Shown: piece by piece, positions 48,630 through 58,674 of the stretch
Numbering within the stretch: the first letter of the stretch is position 1
Layout: every line of letters begins with the position of its first letter
Assembly (NCBI RefSeq): GCF_030272615.1
Contig: NC_081409.1
Span: 614,094,755-614,158,754 of the forward strand
Direction of reading: 5' to 3'
From: Cryptomeria japonica
Lineage: Eukaryota; Streptophyta; Pinopsida; Cupressales; Cupressaceae
Length of the DNA: 64,000 nucleotides
The notes under the pieces: model-generated
Seen by the model: only the letters and a program-made list of their open reading frames with translations
The model's database searches: none
What the model was told of the DNA's origin: nothing
Translations under genes and position numbers: made by a program

Positions 48630-49224
48630 AAAGTACAACAAAAGGTTAGTAGTACTCCTTTTAATATTGTTGAAACTATGACGAAGACCACTGTTTCCAT
48701 GACAATGATTGATGCATTGCAAATTCCTAGGCAAAAAAAATTATCTTTCCTTGACCAATAAACCTCTGAAAGATTAGCCCAAGGTTGCATTAGCTGATGA
48801 TATCCTAGTCAAGAATACTTAGCCAATCCAAACAACAAAGCCTCCTCCATTTTTCATAATATTGATAATTGGCAACCACCTAGTCCACAATTGCATGATA
48901 GACTCGAAAGCCAATAGTTTAATTATACCCAAAGACCTTGTAGATAAACTTGGTTTAATATATGAGATTGTTTCTAAAGAAGTTGTACAGTTAGATGGAA
49001 CAACACTTAAGTCAGTTGGAGTGGTCAAAGATCTTGGTTTGACCTTGCATGCTTGTCTTGATTTTGCAATACCTCAGGACATGCACATAGCTGACTTACC
49101 TCTACTGTTTGCCATTTCCTTATCTATAGACTTCACAACAAAATTAGGAGGATATCTTTCTGCTAATTGGTCACATTTACTTTTTAGAACCCGATTTGGA
49201 ACTAAGGTGACCATTAAATCATAA
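48630..49224 (+). pseudogene. Element G aspartic protease
   Basis: A pre-protease segment (NIVETMTKTTVSMTMIDALQ) leads into IIGNHLVHNCMIDSKANSLI. This is the retropepsin active site with DSG changed to DSK. PKDLVDKLGL, VVQLDGTTLKSVGVVKDL and GGYLSANWSHLLFRT follow, typical of the conserved domain after the active site in this Tat group. The glycine-to-lysine change and an upstream stop show decay. The linker to 49494 (MEPYTPSPINVDI) is in a different frame. Confidence 0.75.
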
Positions 49225-49518
49225 CCTCAAGCCACTTGCCACTTGGAACCATATACCCCAAGTCCTATAAATGTAGATATTACTATTAGAGACCATGAGG
49301 AATTACCACCTATTCAAGATCCAGATACACCCGTTCAAGGCATACCTGATGTGAACTTGGATGAATGGGCAGATCAGAATACTATAGAAGGTCCTTTCAT
49401 CAACATGGATGAAATAGGTCTTAGTGTATATATGATTCATGAGGAGGATGTTGTTATTCCTAATCTTGAAAAGGAAGATACTCTGCTAGACTAACAATCA
49501 AAGCAACAGAAAAATTAG

Positions 49519-49995
49519 GTTTGATAGCTTTATTTTGATGGCTCAAGAGGTAGAAATGGTTCTGGAGGTGGTGCTATGTTTATTTCACCTGAAGGTATGG
49601 AATATTACTCTTCTTTCAGATTTTCTTTCAGCTATACAAATAATACAACAAAGTATGAGTCACTTTCACATGCACTAGAGTTGGCTAGAAAGAAAAATGT
49701 TAAGTGCTTGCAAATATTCGGTGATAATGAATTAGTTGTCAATCAAGTAAGGAATATTCATGTCACCAAGAATGATGTTTTAAAGCTGTATAAGCATAGA
49801 ATTTGTGATTTAATTGAATATTTTGATACATTTAATCTTTTTTCCATACCTAGAAGTCAAAATAAGGAAGCAGATAGGCTTGTAGCCCTAGGTGCACAAT
49901 TTGATATCCCAAAAGAGCTTCACAATGTGAAAAGACATAATTATGTAAAGATTATTATGAGACCTTTAGTCCTAGATAATAATGTTAATTGGTAA
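49519..49995 (+). pseudogene. Element G RNase H (RVT_3/archaeal type), located before RT
   Basis: The frame reads YFDGSRGRNGSGGGAMF (first catalytic Asp), TNNTTKYESLSHALELA (Glu), LQIFGDNELVVNQV (second Asp) and SIPRSQNKEADRLVALGA (last Asp). These are the four acidic positions of an RNase H fold of the plant-archaeal RVT_3 type rather than the usual gypsy RNase H. It would degrade RNA in RNA:DNA hybrids. It lies between protease and RT, about 80 bp before the RT frame. Tat elements are known to have acquired such a second RNase H; placement upstream of RT is the less familiar order. Confidence 0.8.
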
Positions 49996-50074
49996 TTTTT
50001 TGATTGAAGAGGTTGAGTTTTCTACTGGAAATCAACATAAATTCAATTGGTAGTATGAGAATCAGTTCCTACAA

Positions 50075-50620
50075 TTGAATACTAATAAGTTTCCCAAAGG
50101 TTTGGTAACCCTTGAGAATATTTTTAATATAGATGATCAGGTCAGAAAAGATAAAGGCAACTTGTTCATAAAGGAGGAACACTATGAATCAATTCAAATT
50201 TTCAAAGACAAGCTGCTAAAAACTGGCAAGGTATGTACTCCGGAAGAAAGACATGCTTTCGTACTTCTTTATCAAGAATTTGATGATATTTTTGCTTGGA
50301 GATATGAAGATATGAAAGGATTTGATCCTCACTTAGCTCAACATACCATAGAACTAATAGATAAAGCAAAACCAGTTAGGAAGAAATAAAAGGCCTTTAA
50401 ATCCAAAACTAGAACATCTTATGAAGACTGAATTGGATAAACTTGTTCAAGGAAACATCATTTTTTGCATAAAGGAAATAACCTGGGTCTCCAATCTAGT
50501 TCCTGTTAGGAAGAACAATGGTGAAATTAGACTATGTGTGGACTTTAGAGACTTAAATAGGGCTTCCTTATAGGATCATTATCTATTGCCTTCAATGGAA
50601 CAGATTTTGCAGGTTGTTTC
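50075..50620 (+). pseudogene. Element G reverse transcriptase, first part
   Basis: It reads FVLLYQEFDDIFAWRYEDMK, GFDPHLAQHTIELIDKAKPV, then after a frameshift near 50390 WVSNLVPVRKNNGEIRLCVD, FRDLNRASL-stop-DHY and LPSMEQILQVV. These are RT fingers motifs of the Ty3/gypsy type. The frame is cut at GTTTC by the left LTR of H and resumes at 63906. Confidence 0.85.
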
Positions 50621-50736
50621 TGTTAGGAACCAGGAAGAACAACTGAGAGGATGGGGGTGAATCAATTGTGAACCAATTGTCAATAAATTATAATCCAAAT
50701 GCAAATTATTCAATTTAAACTTAGTGTTGGTAAACC
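50621..50736 (-). repeat. Element H 3' LTR, outer fragment
   Basis: It starts tgttaggaaccaggaag and matches the beginning of the right LTR at 62831. It stops at AAACC, the target of element I, and resumes at 57377 (57372-57376 is the second AAACC). Confidence 0.9.
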
Positions 50737-51538
50737 TGTTGGCATATGCACACTCTAATGAGACATTGTATGCGATTGAAGGTTTTTGTCATTGATGGCA
50801 ACCTTGCAATCCTATGGCACTAGCAAGACATTAAACCGGCAAAGCATTACACTGACAAGATAGTGCACTGGCATCAGCAGATCACTCAGGACACCGGCAC
50901 TGGCACAGAAGAAAACAAGTATACCGACATAGAGGCCGACAAGATTTTTGTTGTGATATTTTGTTTATTATTGTAAGCTGACTTGGCAAATTGTAAAATG
51001 ACTCTTATATAAAGAGGAGATCATTGTAGAAATTTGTAGGAGTGATGTAAGAGCATTAAGGAAAATATTAGGCAGACCTAATGTGCGAAATATAGGTCAA
51101 GGGTTTATGTAAAGAACAAAGCAGGAACCGGTACTCAATCTGGCATTGAAGATGCTATTGTAAAGCAGTACAAGTCATTGTATTAATATAATCCTTATTG
51201 TAAGTTAGTGTGACTTCCCACTGAGCAGTGAGCTCTAGGCAGTTGGCCTTCCTGCATGTCCAGGCCCCTATTGTAAGTAATATTCTCTTATTGGCCAGTG
51301 AGTGAATATTGTGGGTCACAAATCCCACTGAGGTTTTTCCCACATCGGGTTTCCTCATTAAACATCTTGTGTTATGGCGTACTTTTCATGTGGATGTTCT
51401 TGATTCTGTTTATTGCATTATTTCTTGCTTACTGGTACACTATTATATTATGTTCTGCATATTTTAACTTAAGAAATTCTTACCACCGGTTAGATACTGA
51501 TTCACTCCCCCTTGTCAGTATCTGTGGGACCCCTAAAA
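50737..51538 (+). repeat. Element I 5' LTR
   Basis: This 802-bp LTR starts TGTTGGCATATGC and ends GGGACCCCTAAAA (CA changed to AA). U3 carries accggca-type motifs (four ccgg sites). TATA-like ttatataaag lies near 51007, and U5 has the GAGGTTTTTCCCACA block. Confidence 0.93.
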
Positions 51539-51540
51539 AT

Positions 51541-51552
51541 TGGTATCAGAGC
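51541..51552 (+). promoter_or_regulatory. Element I primer-binding site (initiator-Met type)
   Basis: TGGTATCAGAGC follows the LTR by two bases. The next 45 bases (CCTCTATTTTCAGAAGCCTAA...) match the leader of element H. Confidence 0.93.
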
Positions 51553-51609
51553 CTGGTCCTCTATTTTCAGAAGCCTAACAACTTGAGGAAGATCTTGACA
51601 CTGGTAAAG

Positions 51610-52767
51610 ATGGAAAATCTGATGAAGCAACTTGAAGGAGCTCTTACAGACTATGATGCTGAGAAATTGAAAAATATCAAATTAGAAGATGATTTAAGGG
51701 CTGCTCAGGATGTCATTCAAGCACTTCAAGAAAATTTTACTATTGCAAGAAATAAGAGAAGATAACTTTGTGAAAAATTGCAAAATGAAAATGATGAAAA
51801 GGAATCACTTAATGACATGATAAGAAAGTTGAAACAAGAGATCATGACAACAAAAAATGAAATGCAGGATATGACTATGAGATTTTGCAAAGAGATTGAG
51901 GATAGGAAGAAGAATGAAGAAGAATTGACTAGAAGACTAAGTGATGCAGCAAATGAGAACACAAGACTTAGCTATGAAAATGACATGTTGAAGACAGATT
52001 TGATGCATACTCAGAATGACTCAAATGAACTAATGAGACAAAAAGAAATCTTGGAAAGGGAACTGGAAACTGCAAATCAACACAAAGAAAAAATCAAGAA
52101 AAGCTCAGAGGAACTTGGTACCTTGCTAAAAAATCAAAAACCTAAAGGTGACACTTCTGGAATTGGCTTTGAAGTTGGTGAAAGCTCTAGTACTGCAAAT
52201 ACTCAGGATCACAGCAAACTGGTAAGACAACCTAATGCTTATAAATTCAATGGAAAATGTTTTAACTGTAATAAGTATGGTCATAGAGAAAATGAATGTA
52301 GATCTAGGAATTATCAGAATATCAATACACCCACCAGTCAATGTTGAAAATGCAACAAAGTTGGTCACAACTCTGAAAACTGCAGAATGAATGTGAGATG
52401 TTATGTTTGTAGAAGATTTGGACATTTATCAAATCAATGCAGAACACAAACCGGCATAGGTTATGGGAAAGCTATTCAGAAGAATAATGTAACTTGTTAT
52501 GCATGTAACAAGATTGGGCATATTGCTAAATTTTGTAGAAGTAAAGGAACACCGGCAGACAACAAAAGTGCTAGCTTGAAAGGTAAAGAAAAAGTTGAAG
52601 AGGTTAAGCAAGAATTCTCAAAACAATGTATTAGAAAAGTTGATCTAAATATTGGGAATACTTCTCCACCGGTAGAACCAACCAATGCTTCACCGGTAGG
52701 ACAAAGTGATGCTTCACCAGCAGGACAGAGTAGTGCTCCACCGGTAGGAAGTTCTTCATCTAATTGA
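51610..52767 (+). pseudogene. Family N ORF1 in element I (385 codons, two stops)
   Basis: The ATG at 51610 is 69 bp after the primer site. Residues 1-200 are coiled coil (LKNIKLEDDLRAAQDVIQAL, RLSDAANENTRLSYENDMLK, LERELETANQHKEKIKK), followed by TSGIGFEVGESS. Four CCHC knuckles start near residues 217, 244, 263 and 295: CFNCNKYGHRENEC, C-stop-KCNKVGHNSENC, CYVCRRFGHLSNQC and CYACNKIGHIAKFC. The tail is Ser/Pro/Gly-rich. Stops lie at 51763 (after NKRR) and in knuckle 2. No capsid domain precedes the coil. It resembles the gag C-terminal part of element B, so it may be a gag fragment kept as a nucleic-acid-binding protein. Confidence 0.87.
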
Positions 52768-52869
52768 AGAAAATTTCCTTTGAGGGTTTGGCAATCAAAT
52801 GACACATGTGCTAATTATTCCCTTGGTTAGAGATAAGAAGTTGAAAATTACTTATTACCGGCAGACAAT

Positions 52870-52932
52870 GTTAAGTGAATACTTAACCGACATGCAATAA
52901 ATGTGGTAGATGGCAAAAAGACATTATAAAAG
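52870..52932 (+). promoter_or_regulatory. Hairpin and TATA box candidate between ORF1 and ORF2 in element I
   Basis: The hairpin GTTAAGT-GAAT-ACTTAAC (52870-52887) is followed by TATAAAAG at 52925-52932, 146 bp before the ORF2 ATG. All three copies keep both. The 300-bp gap between ORFs is conserved at nucleotide level although non-coding. Confidence 0.5.
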
Positions 52933-53070
52933 TAAGTTTTTGGCTCCATTTCATTTCACCGTGATTTCAAATTTTTAGAGAGTGCAAAGATTCTGAGCTA
53001 AGGCATTTCGAGAAAGAAGCAAGAACACTCCAAGCAATCATCCACCCAAGGCAGTAAAAGGTATTTAATC

Positions 53071-56000
53071 ATGGCATCCACCTCTGCAATTGAATACATA
53101 GAAAACCCTACTATTGTTGAAGTAATTAAAAGACCTAGACCCATATTTCAGTTAGTTCCCGAGATAGCAAAGAAGGATGATACCTTAGGTGCTTTTTCTC
53201 AAATCCCTAAAGGAGTTGTATATGCTGAAGACCCCAAAATGTACATCCACTGCAACATTGAAGAGTTAGGAGATGAGGAAATCAAAACCATGTATAAAAC
53301 CATGATATGTGATGATACCAGCAATGTTAAAGATGAACACAAGATTATTGAAACCCTAGGATTTACATAAATCCTTTGCATTCCTGAATTTCCTAAGGAT
53401 GTGATTAGGATAGTTTTAAGCAGAGTTCATGGAGAATTTTTCTAGTTAGATGCAATCCATAAGATCACCAAGGAAGCTATGAAAGTTGTCACAGGGTTAC
53501 CGACCACCGATAAGAGACTAGATAAAACCAAGAAGGTTCCCAATGACCTAGTTACAAAACTAACTGGTGCAAAATTCGACAAGAGGTCTCTAAGGGTTAA
53601 TGATGTAAAAGATATCAATGTGAGATTCATCAGTATGATATTAGCTTATAAAGCCACTCATGCTAATAGACTCAACTCAATTTCAAGTTTATGCATTAAG
53701 AGTGCGTATGATATGGTAACAAACAATGCCAAAATTGACATCTGTGAATGGTTAAAGGATGAACTAATTGACAACCTTGGAAAAATCAAGAAGGACAAGA
53801 AAGGAAATTTCAGATTTGGAAATCTGTTAGTATGCCTAATGCTACACATAACAAAATAGGTTCCTAGTATAGGTTATAAAGAACTTGGATATGACATACT
53901 AGTAGGAAAACAATTGACTGAACTGTTCAATAACATGGGTGAGAACAAGGAGAACAATATTCATGACTTTTTCCAAGCATTAAAGACCAAAATGAAGCAA
54001 AGAATAAGGTTATCTCAGAAAATAGTAGACAAATACAAAGATGATATATTCTTTGTCATTAAGAAAGATGAAATCTGGATGGAAGCAGTCATCCCAAGGA
54101 CAATTTGGGTAACCGAGATGGGCTATGAAACAGATGACCACATAGTTGAAACATATGCTAAAGCAATTCTAGAAGCCCCCAATGAACCTAAGGAAGAAGT
54201 ATTTGGTAGTGCTGAGACTATAGAAAGCCAAATACAATCAAAGAAAAGAGTAAAGAAGGTTGAGGCATTTGAAAGGAAAGGATCCAGGTAAGCAAAAGCC
54301 ATTAAGGAAGATGTATTGAAGAAAACTAGCATAACAGAGGATGAGTTGGCAGCTCCACAACCTGAAACTCACCTATCATCGGTGGGTACTTATTCAGAAG
54401 GTGACATGCCAGCAACTTTTAAAAGAGTTGTAAGAAAAAGAGATCCCTCACCAGCAACCACTCCTTCACCTAGAAGAAAAAGGAAAAAGAAACAAGCAGT
54501 GAGATCTCTGGTTAGAAAGGCCACACCAAAGAAGAAGCTGACACCTAAGAAGAAGAAAAGGACAAATAGAGACTTGGCACCTCTTGATGTACTACTAAAT
54601 GAAATCACAGAGGAAGGAAAACTAAAGAACATAGAGAAAATTTATGACACTCTAACTGCCGATGAGAAAGAGCAAGTTGAGAACAATGTTATATTGCATA
54701 TGGACATGTACAAGAAATTTTTGATGGAAGTAGCAAATGAAATTCCTGATGATTTATTCAAAAGACTTGAGGCCAGAAGGCAAGCAGTGATAGAATTAGA
54801 TAAGAAAATAAAAATTGAGAAGCTACTTGTTGTATATCCGATAAACTCTCCAAAGGAAATTGATGATTTGATTGCTCAAGCAAACCAATTGGTATTCTCT
54901 ACTACACACTGGCATATTTCACTAACGGCAGGAAGAGTTAATGAAGTAACAAAGGAAATAGAAGATGGATGGGATATATTCCTAGTTGACAAAGAAAAAC
55001 AAGAAGAGTATGGGAACCCTAAACCTATAAAGGTATATCAAAAAGATAAGGACAAGGGGAAAGGCAAAGTTGGTGGACCACCAAGCATCAAAGTTAAAGA
55101 CAACCTACCCCCACCAATGAAAATAACAACTACTAAAGATCAACCGACAACAGAAAGTATGGATGTAGAGGATAACAATCCTAATTCTGAAGTCCTATAT
55201 ACAGTAAATGTTGATACTCAGAAGATCAACATAATAGTAGATAAAGATACAACTAATAAGTCAAATATGGCAAATGAGCCTTCGATAGCAAGGGAAACAG
55301 AGAAACTGGCAGAAGATATAGAGAAAAAGGTGGAGACTGAGTCATAGGCAGAGACAACACAACATACAAAGAAACCAATAGAGCTAAAGGCTCCGGAACA
55401 ACATCAACCGGAACAGGTACATAAGGAAACAATGCCACCGGTAAGTAGTGAAGTAGGAAAACTAGTGCTTAAAGAAATGCAGACACAAACTAACCTACCA
55501 AAGGTCAATATAAGCATGGTTACTTCCATCGGTACTCATATTGTTGGATCATCATCAACATTCAAGTCAACAAATGTGACTGAGGTATTACTTGATTCTA
55601 TCAAGAAAATAACTGACTACAGCTCATAGGATTATAAAGCAATTGATGATTCCATACCAATTTTGAAGGTAATAGCTCCCAACTATAATATAAATAATAA
55701 AGATTCTTTAGGACAATTGGATACATTGTGTAAATATATTTCTGAAAACATTGAGAAAATAAACGAAGAATCAGTGAAGGATAAGGTAGAAATTGAGAAA
55801 CAAAAATTCTTTGATGAGGAAATAAAGAAGTGTAACAGAGATTTTGACACACTTCTACCGGAACTATGTAGTTTGTTGAAAGAATACAAAAATCTGTATA
55901 AAGATACATGTAAAACAAACTTTTTGACTGTAGATATTGACAAGAAAATAAGCAAGGCACAGGATGAGATAAATAAACTTGTAGACAACTTTGTCAACTC

Positions 56001-56331
56001 ACCTGATTCACTATCAATTTTTGAAGAAAAGATAGCAAATTTTGAGGAAGAATTACTCAAATTGGAAAGGGAAAAAGAAAGAATAATAAACAAGGCAAAA
56101 AATTTGAGATCTAAACTAAGTCCAAGATTGGACTATTTAGCATCTCTGCGGAAGGAAATTTCTAAGGCATTAACATAGGGAAGCAAAACATCGGCAGAGC
56201 ATTTACAGCATCTCACTGGTACAGTGAAGAGAACTGAGACAACAATAAAGGATAGTAAGAAGTTTATGGATAGTATAAACTTAATTTTGGGAGATCTTTT
56301 TCAGATAATAACCACCCAGCTACAAGGTTGA
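53071..56331 (+). pseudogene. Family N ORF2 in element I (1087 codons, stops, no frameshift)
   Basis: The frame runs from MASTSAIEYIENPTIVEV at 53071 to TGA at 56331. The N-terminal domain (1-262) has RPRPIFQLVPEIAKKDD, DPKMYIHCNIEELGDEE and FRFGNLLVCLMLHITK. The family-wide TAG (53857-53859) comes next, then MTELFNNMGENKENN. The basic segment has TPSPRRKRKKKQ and TPKKKLTPKKKKR (about residues 467-498). A polar region, KGKGKVGGPPSIK, and a C-terminal coiled coil (EELLKLEREKERIINKAK) follow. Other stops lie at 53368, about 53443, 54289, 55345, 55627 and 56176. No enzyme motif is seen. Possibilities are a captured host gene, an env-position gene left after pol loss, or a relative of the putative plant transposon protein domain; none can be proved here. 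Confidence 0.82.
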
Positions 56332-56383
56332 GGTTATGGATAGATGAAACTACAAACTCTACTGACATCTTGACAACCTTTGT

Positions 56384-56403
56384 CATTGATGCCAAAGGGG
56401 GAG
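56384..56403 (+). promoter_or_regulatory. Second polypurine tract-like copy in element I
   Basis: CATTGATGCCAAAGGGGGAG lies about 170 bp before the tract that abuts the 3' LTR. It is present in C (16536-16555), E (25004-25023) and, less exactly, H (58524-58541). Confidence 0.6.
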
Positions 56404-56562
56404 TAGTGGGATGAGAAAATATTCAAGACATAGGAATCATATGCTCAAGGGGAGCTCTCACATTTTTGGTAAACATTTTTTTTGGTAACATTTTTGGATT
56501 ACACATTTTTGGATACTTTTTTAAATTTCTCATGGGTGTTGCCATCAATGCCAAAGGGGGAG

Positions 56563-56574
56563 ATTGTTGGCATA
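56563..56574 (+). promoter_or_regulatory. Element I polypurine tract
   Basis: AAAGGGGGAGAT directly precedes the 3' LTR start TGTTGG, the normal place of the plus-strand primer. Confidence 0.88.
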
Positions 56575-57371
56575 TGCACACTCCAATGAGACATTGTATG
56601 TGATTGATGGTTTTTGTCATTGATGGCAACCTTGCAATCCTATGGCACCGGCAAGACATTATACCGGCAAAGCATTTCACTAACAAGATAGTGCACCAGC
56701 ATCAGCAAATCACTCAAGACACTGGCACCGGCACAGAAGAAAACAAGTATACCGGCACAAAGGCCGACATGATTTTTGTTATGTAATATTTTGTTTATTA
56801 TTTTAAGCCGACTTGGAAAATTGTAAAATGACTCTTATATATAAAGGAGATCATTGTAGACATTTGTAGGAGTGATGTAAGAGCATTAAGGAAAATATTA
56901 GGCAGACCTAATGTGCAAAATATAGGTCAAGGGTATATGTAAAGAATAGAGCAAGAACCGGTACTGAATCTGGCATTGAAGATGCTATTGTAAAGAAGTA
57001 CAAGTCATTGGATTAATATAATCCTTATTGTAAGTCAGTGTGACTTCCCACTGAGCAGTGAGCTCTAGGCAGTTGGCCTTCCTGCATGTACAGGCCCCTA
57101 TTGTAAGTAATATTCTCTTATTGGCCAGTGAGTGAATATTGTGGGTCACCAATCCCACCGAGGTTTTTCCCACACTAGGTTTCCTCATTAAACATCTTGT
57201 GTTATGGTGTACTTTTCATGTGGATGTTCTTGATTCTATTTATTGCATTATTTCTTGCATACTAGTACACTGTTATATTATGTTCTGCATGTTTTAACTT
57301 AAGAAATTCTTACCACCAGTTAGATACTGATTCACCCCCCCCCCCTCTCAGTATTTGTGGGACCCCTAACA
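56575..57371 (+). repeat. Element I 3' LTR
   Basis: This 797-bp LTR starts TGTTGGCATATGC and ends GGGACCCCTAACA, next to AAACC. It has five ccgg sites in positions largely matching the 5' LTR. Confidence 0.93.
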
Positions 57372-57376
57372 AAACC

Positions 57377-58326
57377 AAAATTAAGTGTCAGTAAAATAAA
57401 TTAACACTTATAGCAGTACCGATTTAACTTAATGCATGAAACAGAAACAAAAACAATATCCACAATACATGACACAAAGATTTTGATGTGGAAACCCGCT
57501 AAGGGGAAAAACCATGGTGGGAAACCTTACCCACAATTAGATGATACTACTACAGATAGTAATTATATACAAATGGGGTCTGCACATGCAGAAAGGCCAA
57601 CCGCCTAGAGCTCACTACTCAATCACAAAATAGGAGTCACACTGACTATAATTGGATGGTTAAATCCAATGATAATGTATTGTTCAAAATAGCATCTGCA
57701 ATGCTGGATTTAGTACTAGTTTAACATCTGAACATGAGTGTCAAACAACTTAATACCTTCCTTCAACCTTCAAATAATATCTATGTGATTCACATAAGAA
57801 TCTGCTTATTTTTGCTCTTTAATATTCGAACACACTCATACCATATCCCATATCCGATCTTCAATAAGATCTTACAATCATATATACAAAACCTAAGACT
57901 AAATGTATAGGTCGGCTCACTAAAGATATTACAATTAAATCAATTACAAATAAGTCTTGATGTGATGCAACATGTCGTCTCAATATATTTACCAATCAAT
58001 AAACCATCTCCATAATGTGTCATGCTGATCTGGAGTAGATATATCATGTACTAGTCCATAAGCTAGACCTATCTGCCAATAAAGGCAAATCTGTCAACCC
58101 GATTAGACCAATAAGAAAAACACCAAATCCAAACTTCCAGTCCATGTCTTCGACATAAACAAATGATCTTTAGATAATATCAAGTCATCATCAATGTTGG
58201 TGAACCATATATAACCTGCTGGTGAACATATACCGGTGAACATAATGTAGACCTCCAAGAAGATAAGTGTTGACATCAATGACAAAACCAATGCAACACA
58301 TGACGAAGTCATCCATAATATTAACA
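57377..58326 (-). repeat. Element H 3' LTR, inner fragment
   Basis: It continues the LTR after the element I insertion: homologous to 62945-63905, ending atattaaca next to the polypurine tract (58327-58340, minus-strand GCCAAAGGGGGAGAT). With 50621-50736 it totals about 1066 bp against 1075 bp for the right LTR. Confidence 0.9.
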
Positions 58327-58340
58327 ATCTCCCCCTTTGG

Positions 58341-58674
58341 CATTGATGGCAACACTAGATGGAAAAACATCTAAGTGCCAAAAACAAAATGCCAAAAACC
58401 AATAAACCAACAATCTCCCAAAGGTAGATCAATGCAAAGTTATGTAACAGATACAGAAACCAAAACCAGAAATACATATATCCAAAGAGTATATATCTCC
58501 CTCAATGTATTTTAATAGATATATCTCCCCCTTTGACATCAAATTCCAAAGCAGTTAAGAATTCAAAATATATCATTCAGCTAACTACTCCTCCTGAGAA
58601 GTAGCTCTCCTCCATCAAAGCTAGAAAAAGATTTATCTGTTAGTCCCTATCGGTTTGATGCCAATCTTCATCAT
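58341..58674 (-). other. Element H 3' non-coding region
   Basis: This lies between the RNase H stop and the LTR. It holds a second polypurine-like tract (58524-58541). No ORF2-like gene follows pol here. Confidence 0.6.

Larger units (their letters stand above)
50737..57371 (+). mobile_element. Element I: family N non-autonomous LTR retrotransposon, complete copy 3
   Basis: A perfect target duplication AAACC (50732-50736 and 57372-57376) bounds a 6635-bp element inserted in the 3' LTR of H, in opposite orientation. Order: 5' LTR, primer site, ORF1, TATA box, ORF2, doubled polypurine tract, 3' LTR. There is no frameshift in either ORF, only stop codons, mostly where other copies have CAG, CAA or TGG. 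Confidence 0.93.
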
